DNA from: Petunia secreta
Taxonomy: Eukaryota > Streptophyta > Magnoliopsida > Solanales > Solanaceae
Assembly (NCBI GenBank): GCA_029990175.1
Contig: JARKIP010000049.1
Coordinates: 9,960,001 to 10,024,000, forward strand
DNA length: 64,000 nucleotides
Reading direction: 5' to 3'
The notes under the pieces are model-generated. The model did no database searches. It was not told the DNA's origin and was given only the letters and a program-made list of their open reading frames with translations. The position numbers and the translations under genes are program-made. Of this stretch, positions 45,382 to 57,235 are shown one piece after another. Positions within the stretch are counted from its first letter, which is position 1, and every line of letters starts with the position of its first letter.

Positions 45382-45591
45382 TAGTTATTAGTAGTTAGTT
45401 AAGTAGTTGTTAGTGGTTGTTAATAGTTAGTTAACCAATTAATTATTGCAGTTAGTTAAACAGTTAAGGTAGTTAGAGTAGTGGCTAGTTAGTTGAGCTA
45501 GGATAAATACCAGCTCATTGTACACATTTCAGTCAGAGTAATCAATATAATCTGATTTCATCTTCCAATATTTCTCTCTCTAAAAATAACA
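45351..45591 (+). repeat. 3' LTR of the copia element
   Basis: Matches 40464-40704 and is followed by TAGTC. Confidence 0.92.
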
Positions 45592-45596
45592 TAGTC

Positions 45597-46550
45597 ATCG
45601 TCATCCTCTTCAACTATGTGCTTAGCAAGTGCTTGTGATGTTTTCCATTTCTCTTTCTTTAGGCGTTGTCTTCTTCCTTTGAGAATTTTGAGAAATCCCA
45701 AGTGCACACTTAACACGAGCAATTGTTGAGTTCGTGAAGTTTGTGTCGGGGGCTTAATAAATATAACAGACATAAATATATGAAAATATTAATTTCCTGC
45801 TAATAAAATCAAAATCATTTAGTTCGTAAATACCAAGAGATTGAAAAAATATATATAATCATTAAATGAAGAACTCACAATGTGAAGAGAAGCCTGAAAA
45901 ATGCCTTAGGTATGTGAATGAGGGTGATGGAATGGGAATGAAATAGTAGCTACTGTAAATATTAACCATGTATAAAGCATTTGTTTATGAAGAGGCATGA
46001 AAGTTTGTTTAGTGCATGCATGACTTATTCTCTTAGAAAGCGTTGTTTATGAAGAGGCATGAAGGTTTTATTTAGTGTAGTAGGTTTTTCTTTTAGAAGT
46101 AAAGTTTTTTAGGTTTTCACAGGGTAATTTGGTAGTCTGACTTTCATCTTTTTTAGACATGCTTTTATAGTAATATGATTAAGACTTTATTCAAGATCTG
46201 AATTATACAGACCTATTAAGAGCCATTAAGTGGTTAAATCTTAATAAAAAAATACTTAATGCCTTGAGGCCTGAACCATTCAGATTCATACCTCTATTAA
46301 GTGCAAACAAATGAGGCCTCAACCTCTAAAACCACAAATTTGTGTCGTAGGTAATTAAAATGAAATTGAACATTGTTCAATCATACTTTTGGAAAATTGA
46401 TTCACATGAATCTTAGCAGCAAAAGTGAACTAAAGAACATTTTCAATTGTGCACGCCAGGGCCCTTTCTTTAGAAAATTTAATCCTACAATTTAACGTTA
46501 TTCTACTTTATTTTTCATGATAAGGAACTAATTGAATTCATCATTTAATG
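45597..46550. other. Host sequence between two retrotransposons
   Basis: No supported gene. A short minus-strand open stretch at about 45597-45770 (KGRRQRLKKEKWKTSQ, then acidic EEDDDD) abuts the copia insertion and could be an exon remnant, but I do not recognise it. Confidence 0.35.
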
Positions 46551-46555
46551 GATTG

Positions 46556-47109
46556 TATATTGGGTAAAAATCGACCCGCGATGATTCGCCCCGGTCGTGC
46601 CGCTTGATAGCGACCGAACTCGTGTCAGCAAGCCAGAGACCGAAGCAAATCAATGAGTTGCCGAAGCCAGGCACCGAGGTTGTCACCGAAGGCAAGCCGT
46701 AAGCTAAGCTTCGGTGACAAGCCACCTCGGTCAAGCAGTAGGGCCAGGCCACCGAGGTCAATCATTCGCACCTCGGTGGATCCCCTCGGTTCAAGCGGCT
46801 TTGCAGCCCACTACTTTACCCCCACTAACTCCTCCATTTAATGCCCAGATCGTGGGAGACGCATCAGCTGCTAGTGGAGAACGTGGGCAAGGCCTCCATG
46901 CCTATAAATACTAGATCATTTTGTATTATAGGCATCCAGAAATTTGTACTAAAACGCTGCCCAAATTTGTAATCACATTCATATATTGCATACAGTTACT
47001 TTCTCGTATTTACATCCTTTTCGCGTATTATTTCAACTTTGATACGAAGAATTGCTTATATTCGAATCCAAATTCGATTTGTACACCTAAACTGATTTAG
47101 GCCCATACA
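46556..47109 (+). repeat. 5' LTR of Tat-2
   Basis: Core promoter TATAAATA at 46913-46920. Ends CCCATACA, followed three bases later by the primer site. Confidence 0.93.
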
Positions 47110-47112
47110 AAT

Positions 47113-47130
47113 TGGCGCCGTCTGTGGGGA
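47113..47130 (+). other. Primer-binding site of Tat-2
   Basis: TGGCGCCGTCTGTGGGGA. The tRNA fragment captured in Tat-1 suggests that the primer is a tRNA-Lys. Confidence 0.75.
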
Positions 47131-47198
47131 TATAAGCAGTAACGCTTTGTTCCAAAGTTTCACATCTGTTTTTTGTCAAAAGTTTGCAATTCAACGTT

Positions 47199-49421
47199 AT
47201 GGCTGATAACAGTGGTAACAATAACGATCGGGTTGACGTTCCTTGGAACCAACAGCCCATCGCCCCAATGACAACCGAAGAATTCCAAATGTATGTTGTC
47301 ACTACGCTAAGAGCTCTCCAAAGTAGACAGGATGAGCAGGCGAGCATTAATGCCAAATTTCGCGCTTCGTTAGAGGCGAGGAATAGTGCTGCCCCAAACA
47401 ACACCCAGCCTTCGGCTCCTGGTGGAGGCATCCCGCTCTTCGTTCTCCGGGTGCGATAACAGGGGGACCTCACAACGGGGCCACGTCTGGAGGCTCGGGG
47501 AACAATCCAACTGCCACACCACATTTCGGGACGGTTCCCACCGTGGCGGAATACAACGTCCTCGGTTGACGTTGAAAGAATGAGTAGGAAAATCGAGGCT
47601 CGCATCGAGGCGCGCGTGGAAAAGTGCCTCGAAGGCGTGCCGGGGATAACTAAGGAGGAAGACGACCTCGACATCGAGCAATACAGGGAGCATCCCTACA
47701 AGCCCGAAGCAGCTCCAGCCCCAACTCCCCCGGGCTTCAAACTCATATTCTTGAAAAAATATGATGGGACCACCGATCCCAAAGAGCACATAAGAGAGTA
47801 TATGGCCATGGTGAAGAGCAACGACTTAACGGCTACGCAGCTCGAGTCGATGTTCTTAAAGAAATTTGGTCAGTCGTTAGAGAAGGGGGCTCTTCGGTGG
47901 TATTTGTGCTTGCCAGCGGGGTCGATCTCCTCGTTTAAGGAAATGTCCAGCGCCTTAGTCAAGGCGCACACCGGGGCACAAAAGATCCTCCAAAGGAAGG
48001 AGGATATATGTGAGGTGAAGCAGAGGCCCAATGAACCACTTAAAGAATTTCTTGAGCGATTCCACGCTGAGCGCCTGGAATTGCCTCGGATGGATGATAC
48101 CTTTGCCATCATGGCATTTGAAAAGGGTATCAATAGTCGCAATTCTGCCGCTGCCGCTGAATTGCGTAAAGAGCTACAACAATATCAGGTCCTGACGTGG
48201 GAGGATCTGCATAGACGCACTTACTCCAAAATCAGATTGGAGGAAGCTGAGTTCATGAACCGAGGTTACCATCAATGTAACCGAGGTGAATCTTCAAATC
48301 GCGCCGAGGCGCCACGAAGTAACTCGAAGGGGAGGTATGAGCCTTACACTTCGACGAGGCAACATGTCAGCCAGAGGTTGGTTAACACCCTCGGTAATTC
48401 ACACCCAACCTCTCACATAAGCCAAAGGCTCGGAAGGAAGGTTCAACCCAATGTGAACCAAAGAAACCCCTCAAGCTCCGCTTCGGTCCCAAAAAAGGAT
48501 CTACCTCGGATCCAAGACTATAACTTCAACATATCGACCTCGGAGCTGGTCAATGTTGTCAACGGGACTGCCGGGGTAAGGGTTCCCAAGGATATGAGGA
48601 CCCCGGCGGACAAAAGAGACCACAATCTGCATTGTGAATTCCATGCAGATTATGGCCACAGGACCGACTGCAAAGCTTTGCGTCTCGAGGTAGCTCACCT
48701 ATTAAAGAAGGGAGTTTTGGCCGACTTCCTCACTGACAAAGGAAAAGATAATTTTTCCAAGAACCGAGGTGATGGGCAACCACCCCGAGCTCCACCCTCG
48801 GAAAGAGTAGTGAACGTTATAACCGGGGGGTCAGAGGTGAACGGCGTGAATTTCGCCGCGGCCAAAAAATTTGCCAAGCTCTCCATCACCATGGAGAAAA
48901 GAACCCGAGTTGGAGGCTCGGGCAAAGATATTGTGTTCGACGATGATGACTGTGATGGGATGATGTTCCCTCATCACGACGCTCTAGTCATCATGTTGAG
49001 AATCAACGACTCTGACATCAAGAGAGTCTTGATCAACCCCGGTAGCTCAGTTAATATCATCAGCTATGGGGCTGTTAAGAAGATGTGGCTGAAGGGGGAA
49101 GTTGTCCCCAAATCAACGGTGTTAGCTGGCTTCAATAACTCAACGGAGAAAACATTGGGTGAGATCACACTCAAAACATTCGCCGAGGGGATTACCAAAG
49201 AAACACTGTTCCAAGTCATGCCCGAGGATCTAGCCTACAATGTGATCCTCGGAAGGCTATGGATCCACTCCATGGAAGCTGTCCCCTCCACTCTACATCA
49301 AGTGATTAAATTCCCTACACCTTGGGGAGTTCGATCAATCACAGGGGAGCAACGAGTAGCAAGGGAGTGCTATTCGGTTGCGTTAAAGAGTGGAGTCGCC
49401 CCGGTCGGGCCAAAGCAATAG
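47199..49421 (+). pseudogene. Tat-2 gag-protease, frameshift near the N-terminus and mutated protease
   Basis: The likely start is ATG 47199 (MADNSGNNNDRVD). The frame closes at 47457; a Gly/Thr/Pro-rich continuation is seen in another frame (GAITGGPHNGATSGG), and the original frame resumes at 47580 for 613 codons. The capsid-type gag domain (FLKKYDGTTDPKEHI, SLEKGALRWY, LKEFLERFHAERLELP) spans about residues 55-205 of that stretch. No CCHC knuckle is seen. The protease box reads LINPGSSVNIIS: AAC (Asn) at 49035-49037 replaces the catalytic Asp kept in Tat-1. It ends at UAG 49419-49421 in CAA-TAG-CAA, with the pol frame continuing open directly behind it. Confidence 0.9.
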
Positions 49422-49427
49422 CAACGA
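49416..49427 (+). promoter_or_regulatory. Putative leaky UAG between protease and pol (Tat-2)
   Basis: CAA-TAG-CAA-CGA. The following 177 codons stay open in the same frame, which fits a gag-pol readthrough design. The last triplet departs from the CARYYA rule by one base; Tat-1 fits it fully. Confidence 0.5.
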
Positions 49428-52400
49428 CAGGATTCGGGGTCAAGCGGGGAGGACGCCCGAGGAGAAGTCGAAAAGGTTCCAGCTTGTATTCAAGAGCCTC
49501 GGAAGCAAAAAGCCGAGGACTCAACTATTGAAGAGCTGGAATCCTTCACTCTATTGAAAGATTTCCCCGATAGGAAAGTATTTATCGGCTCGGAGTTGGA
49601 CCCGGAGTCAAAAAAGGCAGTTATAGAAGTTTTGAAGTCCAACCATGATTGTTTTGCTTGGTTACATTCTGACATGACGGGTATCGATCCAGAGATCATG
49701 ACCCACAAACTGAATGTAGATCCAAAATTTACCCCGGTGAAGCAGAAGAAAAGACCTCACGCCGGGGTCAAAAAGAAGGCGATCGAGGATGAGGCCGCCA
49801 AATTGCAAGAAAACGGCTTCATTAGAGAAGTGAAATACCCCGAGTGGCTGGCCAATGTTGTGGTTGTACCGAAGAAGAATGGCAAGTGGAGAATGTGCGT
49901 AGATTACACTGACCTAAACAAAGCTTGCCCCAAAGATTCATATCCATTACCATAAATTGACAGGATAATAGACTCCACGGCTGGACATAAACTATTGACC
50001 TTCTTGGATGCATATTTGGGCTATAATCAAATTCTCATGGACCCGAAGGACGAAGAGAAGACCTCGTTCATCACTGACCGAGGTACTTTTTGTTACAAAG
50101 TGATGCCCTTCGGTATGAAGAATGCCGGGGCGACATACCAAAGGTTGGTGTGTCGCATGTTTAAAGAATATATTGGAAAGTCTATGGAAGTTTACATAGA
50201 CGATATGCTCATCAAATCGATCCAAATGAAGGATCATTTGAACCATCTGAGGGAAGCCTTTGCTGTATTGAGGCAATACGGTATGAAATTGAACCCTGAG
50301 AAGTGCGCCTTCGGCGTAGGATCAGGAAAATTCTTGGGTTTCATTGTCTCTGAACGAGGAATCGAGGCCAACCCAGATAAAATCAGAGCTATTGAGGAGA
50401 TCCCCGAGGAGCTAACCGGGGTAAAAGAAGTTCAACGCTTGACTGGTCGAGTCGCTGCCTTGAGTCGTTTCATTTCAAGGTCCTCGGAGCGATGCCATAA
50501 GTTTTTCTCCGTTTTGAGGAAAAACAATCACTTCGAGTGGACACCGGAGTGTAAACAAGCGTTGAAAGATTTGAAACAATATTTGGCTAACGCACCGTTA
50601 CTTGTCAAGCCAAAAGAAGGAGAGACATTGCTGATCTACTTGGCGGTGTCTGAGGTGTCAGTCAGCGCTGTGCTGGTTCGGGAGGAAGATGGAAAACAAC
50701 AGCCCATCTATTATGTGAGCAAGACACTCCTCGATGCTGAAACCAGGTACCCACACTTGGAGAAATTAGCACTTGCTTTACTTATTACTGCTCGAAAACT
50801 ACGGCCCTATTTTCAATATCACCCAATAGCAGTAGTTTCAACCTTCCCCTTAAGAAATATATTGCAGAAACCGGAGTTATCGGGGAGGTTATCCAAATGG
50901 GCGGTAGAGCTAAGTGAGTATGACATTACTTATCAACCTCAGACTGCCATTAAGTCTCAAGTCTTGGCAGACTTCGTGGCTGATTTTAGTATTGGAAGTT
51001 TGCCCGAGGCGGAAAAAGAAAACTCCATGGAAAAAGGAGCCTCTTCGGGACTATGGATATTCAACACCGATGGGGCAACAAACTCCAAAGGTTCGGGGTT
51101 AGGCATAGTCTTGAGAGCACCCACCGGGGAAAAAGTCAGGCAATCTGTTCGGTTCAAAAAAGTAACCAACAACGAAGCGGAATATGAAGTAGCTTTAGCA
51201 GGTTTGGAGCTGGCTAAAGAAATGGGGGTTGAAAGAATCGAACTGAAATGTGATTCACAGTTAGTAGTGAACCAGATCCTCGGTGATTATACGGCTCGGG
51301 GGCACAGAATGCAGCTATACTTGGATCGAGCACAAAGGATCTTAGCTCAATTCCAAGAATGGCAAGTTAAACAAGTGCCTAGGGAGGAGAATACCGAGGC
51401 TGATGCTTTGGCGAATCTTGGTTCGGCGATCGACGAAACCCACTCAGGGACTGACTCAGTGGTTCGGTTGCTATCAGCACAAATAAGAGAGATGAGATTG
51501 CAAGCTAATTCAGTGGATAACCGATAGGATTGGCGGAGTAAGTTCATCTCCTACTTCGACTCGGGGGCTGTCCCCAAAGACAAAAAAGAAGCAAGGAAGT
51601 TGAGGACCCAAGCAGCCTCGTATCAGTTGATCGAGGGCAACTTATACAAAAGGTTGTACTGCGGCCCGATGGCCAAGTGCTTGGGTCCCGAGGAGGCAAG
51701 ATACGTGATGGCTGAAGTGCACGAAGGCGAATATGGCAACCACTCGGGGGGAAAGTCCTTGGTGCGTAAGTTATTAAGAGCTGGGTATTATTGGCCCACA
51801 ATCAGTGCCGATGTGAAGGCCTTCGTGCAGAAATGTGATAAGTGCCAGCGCCATGGGCGGATGATTCACCAACAGGCCGAGCCTTTATATTCAGTAGTAT
51901 CGCCTTGGCCCTTCATGAAATGGGGAATGGATGTCGTCGGACCATTGCCCAAAGGAAAAGGTGGTGTTCGTTTCATCTTAGTATTGACCGATTACTTCAC
52001 AAAATGGGTGGAAGCGGCAGCTCTCACCGAAGTAAAGCAAAAGCAAGTAATCGACTTCATCAGAAAGAATATCATCTACAGGTTCGGCGTCCCAAGAGAA
52101 ATTGCTTGCGACAATGGTAAGCAATTCATGGGGGCAGCCGTCACTGATTTCTTCAAGCAATGGGGGATCAAAAGAATTGCCTCGACTCCCTATCACCCAA
52201 GCGCTAATGGCCAAGCTGAGTCTTCGAACAGAATCATAATTGAAAATCTTAAGAAGAGACTCGATGAGAGAAAAGGTCCTTGGCCCGAGGAGTTACTGGG
52301 GGTATTATGGGCCATGCGAACAACGGAGAAGAACAACACCGGTGAGACTCCTTTCTCACTAGCCTATGGCATGGATTCTCTCATCCCCGCAGAAGTGGGC

Positions 52401-52769
52401 GAACCAAGTTGTCTTCGGTACGCTCATACAGCCGAAGATGCCAACCAAGAGGCAATGCGTATAGAGCTAGATTTGCTCGAAGAGAAAAGGGAATTAGCTT
52501 TGGTTCGGCTAGTTTCCCAAAAAAGGAAGATCGAGGCCTACCTCAACAGGAAAGCCAAACTTAGGGACTTCAAGGTTGGAGATTATGTGCTGAAAACTGT
52601 GAACCAGTCAACAAAGGAAGATAACGGGGGGGAGCTTATTGCAAATTGGGAAGGACACTATAGAGTCAAGGCAATCGTTGGAAAAGGCTCTTACCAAATT
52701 GAGAGTCTTCAAGGAGAGCCCGAACCTCTGAATTGGAATATCTCCAATCTGAAGCGATACTACTTCTAG
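49422..52769 (+). pseudogene. Tat-2 pol: RT, two RNase H regions, integrase; two nonsense changes
   Basis: A single frame throughout, interrupted only by TAA at 49953-49955 (Gln codon in Tat-1) and TAG at 51525-51527 (Trp codon in Tat-1). RT: KYPEWLANVVVVPKKN and the YIDD box at 50193-50204. First RNase H (about 50530-50990): YLAVSEVSVSAVL where an active enzyme has an Asp-rich TDAS-like motif, so it looks catalytically dead. Second RNase H (about 51050-51420): FNTDGATNSKGSGLGI, TNNEAEYEVALAGL and KCDSQLVVNQ, with Asp-Glu-Asp kept. Integrase: HEGEYGNH and CDKC zinc finger, GMDVVGPLP, CDNGKQFMG and GQAESSN giving the D,D,E triad; end NLKRYYF. The dual RNase H is a mark of the Tat lineage. Confidence 0.92.
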
Positions 52770-52952
52770 CCGAGGTAAATACTTTTCAATTCTTTTTAAA
52801 TTGAACAGCTCCGAGCCGAACGACGCTCCCATGGTATTGATAGAAAATGTACTAACTTACTCCTCGTTCCATCTTTTTGCTTGACCTTTTCAGGAAGCGA
52901 ACCGAACCGTTTCCAGTGCTCGGATCTTCATCAAGATTCAAAACTGAACACT

Positions 52953-52970
52953 GGGGGGGAGTGAGAAGGG
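52953..52970 (+). other. Polypurine tract-like site just after pol (Tat-2)
   Basis: GGGGGGGAGTGAGAAGGG after AACACT, 184 bases behind the pol stop; the counterpart in Tat-1 is at 8533. Confidence 0.35.
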
Positions 52971-53487
52971 TTGATAACGAGGTCGGCATCGAGCCTCCCA
53001 ACCAAAGCTTATCTATCCGACAACCGGGGACTTACGCTCGAGGATTAGATTTAGTACATTGTAAATTAGCCCGATAGCGGCGTGTTATCAATTTGCTTTT
53101 ATTGAAAATTTATTTTTCACTCAAGGTCCGCTTCGACTTGGTTTTATGTAAATAGCCTTCTTCTGGCTCGTTAATATCAATAAAATGACGTCGGTTTCAT
53201 TCATTTTATCTGTGTAAATCTTGCGCTCCGAAGCTGCACAATGCATCGACTCGAGGGCGAGACGTCGTCCTAAGTTTGCATCGATTAAATTCAGTCAAGT
53301 CTTGCAAGCATATCATTTATTTTCAAAGTGTTCGGTATATGTAAAAAGCCAACACACGAAGCAAAGATTCAAACAGTCTTTCATTAAAAGTCCGAAGGCT
53401 GAGAATATTTACATTCAAAAAATGACCCGAAGGTCCAAAGCATAAGCATAAAAGCCCGAAGGCTTACAAAACAACACTACAAGAGGT

Positions 53488-56163
53488 CTATGCATCGGGA
53501 GAATCACCTCCATCCTCGGAGCCCCCCTCGGAATCTTCATCCTCTTCTTCATCTTCATTGCCACTCGAAGCTTCACTTGATGGGAGTTCATCGATGATCG
53601 CTTGGGCCTCCACCGATTTCACTTCGGCTTTCGCAATCTCCTCATCTAAGTCAATCTCCCCGGCGCGGCATCGCTTGAGTAGCCTCAGCCGAGACTTGAT
53701 AATGGCCCATCGCTTATCCAGCTCGGCCCTTTTTACCTTGAGTGCAGCCCTACCCTTTCGATCGGCGATCTCGTCTTGAAGGGCAGCAATCTGAGCATCC
53801 TTAGCTGAAAGCTTGGAGTTTTCACTCTCTAGCTTCTTGATATGGAGCATTAGCCTCGGAGTTCGCCTCGGCTTCATGCAGATCGGATTGGTACTTGGCT
53901 AAATCAGCTTTCAGCGAAGCTATTTGGGCGTTGAATTTGTCCTTCTGCTGATCCCACAAGCGAGCCACGCGCCGAACTTCGGCGGTCCTCACGGATTCGA
54001 CCTCGATGGCCTTCAGTGAGAGGATAAAACTCTGGGCAAAGATTAAAGAATCAAGGTCAGCTACGAACCGAAGGTAAAGATATAAGTTTTTGATTTAAGT
54101 ATGGTGAAACTTACCCTTACAGCGTTGGAAGCCATAGTGCTATATAGTTGGCCAGAAGTAAACTCCTGCACAACATTGTCCTCGGTCGGCCCCAGCAAAG
54201 GCGTGAGGCTTAGAAGCTCCTCTCGGCCGCAAGTTAGCAAGTTTGAGAAAACTGGCACCTCGAGTCTCCGATAAGACCCCACCGAGGATGAAATCCTCGC
54301 GGGTTCGGAATGTGCCCTAACCGCCCCGGTGCCAGCCCCTTCTTCAAGTGCAGCAGTGCCAGCCTCCGCAACTTTAGCCTTGCCCTTAGCTTTTGCCGCG
54401 GCTACCTCGAATTCGAGTTCTTGATCCTCGAGATCAATAACGTCAACATCCCTTCGAGCCAGAGCCTCGGCAGCTGCGTCATCGGGCTCATCAATCAATC
54501 TTCAGCGCCTTTCCACCTCGGGTTGAGGAGGAGCCACCACCTCGGTTCGGAGAACCACCGAACGGGAAGATTTCTTCGAAGTGGCCCTCTTCCTTTTTCA
54601 CGCCTGTAACAATGGAAGAAATTAGAATAAGGAAACAAAGAAGGAATGACATTTGATGATATCAACCGAAGATGAATGTTACCCTTGGAGGTCCCTTGAT
54701 CGGAGGCTCCCTTTGAAACTTTTGAAGACTTGGAAGCCTTCAGCCCTTTGTACTCTCCAGCCACCGCAGCCAGATCATCATCTGACTCGGGCTCCTCCCC
54801 ATCCTTTTTCTTTTTATCCTCCTTCTTCTTCTTACTCTTCTTGGTATTCATGGCACGGTTTGGAAAGCCTAATACCGAGGAAAGGAAAGTTAGTAAAGCA
54901 AAGTTGAAATCTCAAAACGGCCTACCTATCAAAGTATCACCAAAGACTTACCGTGCCTCTTGCATTGCCAACCAAATTCGGCGGCCATTTTCATCAATGT
55001 CCTCTCGGGCCGCTTAAGAGCCCCAGTCATTGCACTGACCCACCCAGTCAAACCTGCCGGGGGCACGATGTCAACCTTGTTGGCTGAAAAAATAACAAGG
55101 AAATGAAATCAATTAACATGGACAAACCACCGAGGAGTGAGATGTGAAAGGAAGAATACTGACGCGTGTTATTCCACCGTTCGGGGAAATTAGGCTCGGT
55201 GGATAAAACTTTTGTCTCCAATAAGATGTACCGTTCGCTACAGCCCGGGTCCCCGTGATCTTCACTCTTGTGGAGAAGGGCAAACTTGCCTCGGTTGTTT
55301 AGCGCAACAACCCCGGCCTTGTGAAAGTAGGGGTAGTAAAGCAAGATGAGATGTTGAAGAGTGAAATCTACCCCGGCCTGCGTGCTCAACCAATCCATGC
55401 ATTGGACAACTCTCCAGACGTCGGGGCCAAGTTGAGCCAAACATAAGTTGTAGGCCCGGCAAAAATCGTCAATCACTTTATGGACTGGGAGGGAGAAGCC
55501 GAGGGTGAAAGGATAGGTATAAGCGAAGGAAAACCCCTCAATGTTGTGGCACACCCGGCTCGTTGGATCAGGTATGATCACTTTCACCTCGGGCGCGAAT
55601 TGACACTCCCTTCGAACCCGCTCAATATGAGATTGAGTTATGCGGGTTGGAGTAGTGTTCACGGGAATATTTCTGTTCTTCCCCTCCTGCTCGGCTGTCT
55701 GGGCTTGTAGCTTTAAATCCTTGCTGTTATCAAAGTGGGAGGGAATTATTTGGTGAGGCTCAAGTTCCTGCTCGAGAGGAATCGCTGGCCCCGAAGACCC
55801 GCCTTCGGCGGCGTTCACGCCCTCGGTCTCACCCTCGGCATCCTCACCCTCACCATCACCTCTGTCATCATCGCCTCTGGGAATGACGCCGCTGAAGCTA
55901 CCTACCATGACGTCATCAAGCATGACGTCATCCTCTCCTATATCGGCTTCCTCTTCCTCCACTGTCAAGTTGCGCATAGCCCTAGCCTTACGACGCTTTA
56001 GGCCCCCAACGCCAGACGACACCTCACCGCCTTCCGCCGCAGTCGTGAAGACCGCCGGCGTAGCAGCGGCGGCGTCGCCACTAACAGTAGCCATAGCCAA
56101 GGGTGGAGCTCGCACCCTTTCACCCGAATCACTTGAGTCTTGCCTAGATATAGTGGTAGACAT
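53488..56163 (-). pseudogene. Tat-2 opposite-strand spliced gene (gypsy-associated family), lightly damaged
   Basis: Starts at ATG 56163. Clear GT-AG introns at 55163-55084, 54951-54869, 54682-54604 and 54114-54032 give five exons. Exon 1 (333 codons) has an acidic N-terminus and a conserved domain: FAYTYPFTLGFSLPVHKVID, YNLCLAQLGPDVWRVVQC, LILLYYPYFHKAG, KSEDHGDPGCSERYIL. I recall this as the putative gypsy type transposon family (PF04195). Exon 2 is basic (LKRPERTLMKMAAEFGWQCK), exon 3 Lys-rich (NTKKSKKKKEDKKKKDGEEP), exons 4-5 charged and coiled-coil, ending in an acidic tail. Exon 4 has a one-base frame loss near its start and a TGA (Arg codon in the Tat-1 frame). TATA box at 56304-56297. 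Function unknown. Confidence 0.78.
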
Positions 56164-56296
56164 GGTGGCAGTTTAAGGTTGAAGTTTTCTTGAAAGTAAG
56201 GATTGATCAAAAGGAAGTATGGAAGCTTGTGTCTTTTCTCTCTGAAAATTCTTGATCGTAGAAAATGAAAGTGAAGGAAAGGGTTTGGTAGGGAGG

Positions 56297-56304
56297 TATT
56301 TATA
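56297..56304 (-). promoter_or_regulatory. TATA box of the opposite-strand gene (Tat-2)
   Basis: TATAAATA on the minus strand, about 135 bases before ATG 56163. Confidence 0.6.
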
Positions 56305-56512
56305 GGTATGGAAGAGTCAGATTGTGGGACATCATCATCATTGTAACGTTGGGAAAACCAAAATTACGGTGTGACCGTTCGGGCAACCAACGAATGGATG
56401 ACACGTATGAGACGCGGACCGTTGACAAATTTTGAAATACTTAGATAAGATCAAGCCACGTCGCTTTCCCGCGAAACTTCATTCCACTCCTCGGCAACCT
56501 CGGTAGGTAACC

Positions 56513-56526
56513 GAGGAGTGGGGGGA
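56513..56526 (+). other. Polypurine tract of Tat-2
   Basis: GAGGAGTGGGGGGA, five bases before the 3' LTR. Confidence 0.78.
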
Positions 56527-56531
56527 CTATC

Positions 56532-57086
56532 TGTATTGGGTAAAAATCGACCCGCGATGATTCGCCCCGGTCGTGCCGCTTGATAGCGACCGAACTTGTA
56601 TCAGCAAGCCAGAGACCGAAGCAAATCAATGAGTTGCCGAAGCCAGGCACCGAGGTTGTCACCGAAGGCAAGCCGTAAGCTAAGCCTCGGTGACAAGCCA
56701 CCTCGGTCAAGCAATAGGGCCAGGCCACCGAGGTCAATCATTCGCACCTCGGTGGATCCCCTCGGTTCAAGCGGCTTTGCAGCCCACTACTTTACCCCCA
56801 CTAACTCCTCCATTTAATGCTCAGATCGTGGGAGACGCATCAGCTGCTAGTGGAGAACGTGGGCAAGGCCTCCATGCCTATAAATACTAGATCATTTTGT
56901 ATTATAGGCATCCAGAAATTTGTACTGAAACGCTACCCAAATTTGTAATCACATTCATATATTGCAATACAGTTACTTTCTCGTATTTACATCCTTTTCG
57001 CGTATTATTTCAACTTTGATACAAAGAATTGCTTATATTCGAATCCAAATTCGATTTGTACACCTAAACTGATTTAAGCCCATACA
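56532..57086 (+). repeat. 3' LTR of Tat-2
   Basis: TGTATTGGG to CCCATACA with TATAAATA at 56879-56886, followed by GATTG. Confidence 0.94.
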
Positions 57087-57235
57087 GATTGATCAAGAGA
57101 GATTAGATTAATTTCTTTCTATTTATTTCCTTGAGCTGAAATAATAACATGTGCAATTCACCATTTTCTTTTTCTTGGACTATATTGTTAGTCAAGTTGA
57201 ATTCACACATCAGTTAATATACTGTCACAATTTAT

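Larger units (their letters stand above)
40464..45591 (+). mobile_element. Ty1/copia LTR retrotransposon
   Basis: Flanked by a perfect 5-bp duplication TAGTC (40459-40463 and 45592-45596). Both LTRs are 241 bases (40464-40704, 45351-45591), start TA(A/T)TGCAG and end ATAACA, so the termini are TA...CA rather than TG...CA. By eye about three substitutions separate them. The primer site TGGTATCATAGC at 40705 fits initiator tRNA-Met with one change. The order protease, integrase, RT, RNase H is that of copia. The polypurine tract GAGGGGGAG lies directly before 45351. Confidence 0.93.
46556..57086 (+). mobile_element. Tat-2: Ty3/gypsy LTR retrotransposon (Tat lineage), nearly full length
   Basis: LTRs 46556-47109 (554 bases) and 56532-57086 (555 bases), with the perfect duplication GATTG (46551-46555, 57087-57091). 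It has a primer site, gag-protease, UAG, RT, two RNase H regions, integrase, an opposite-strand spliced gene and a polypurine tract. The 5' LTR begins TATATTGGG where the 3' LTR begins TGTATTGGG, one G-to-A change at the terminal dinucleotide. About ten differences by eye separate the LTRs, near 2 percent. Confidence 0.95.

Noticed and set aside
45558..45773. Small basic/acidic protein next to the copia 3' LTR
   Set aside because: Partly inside the LTR, no homologue recognised; kept only as a possible exon remnant.
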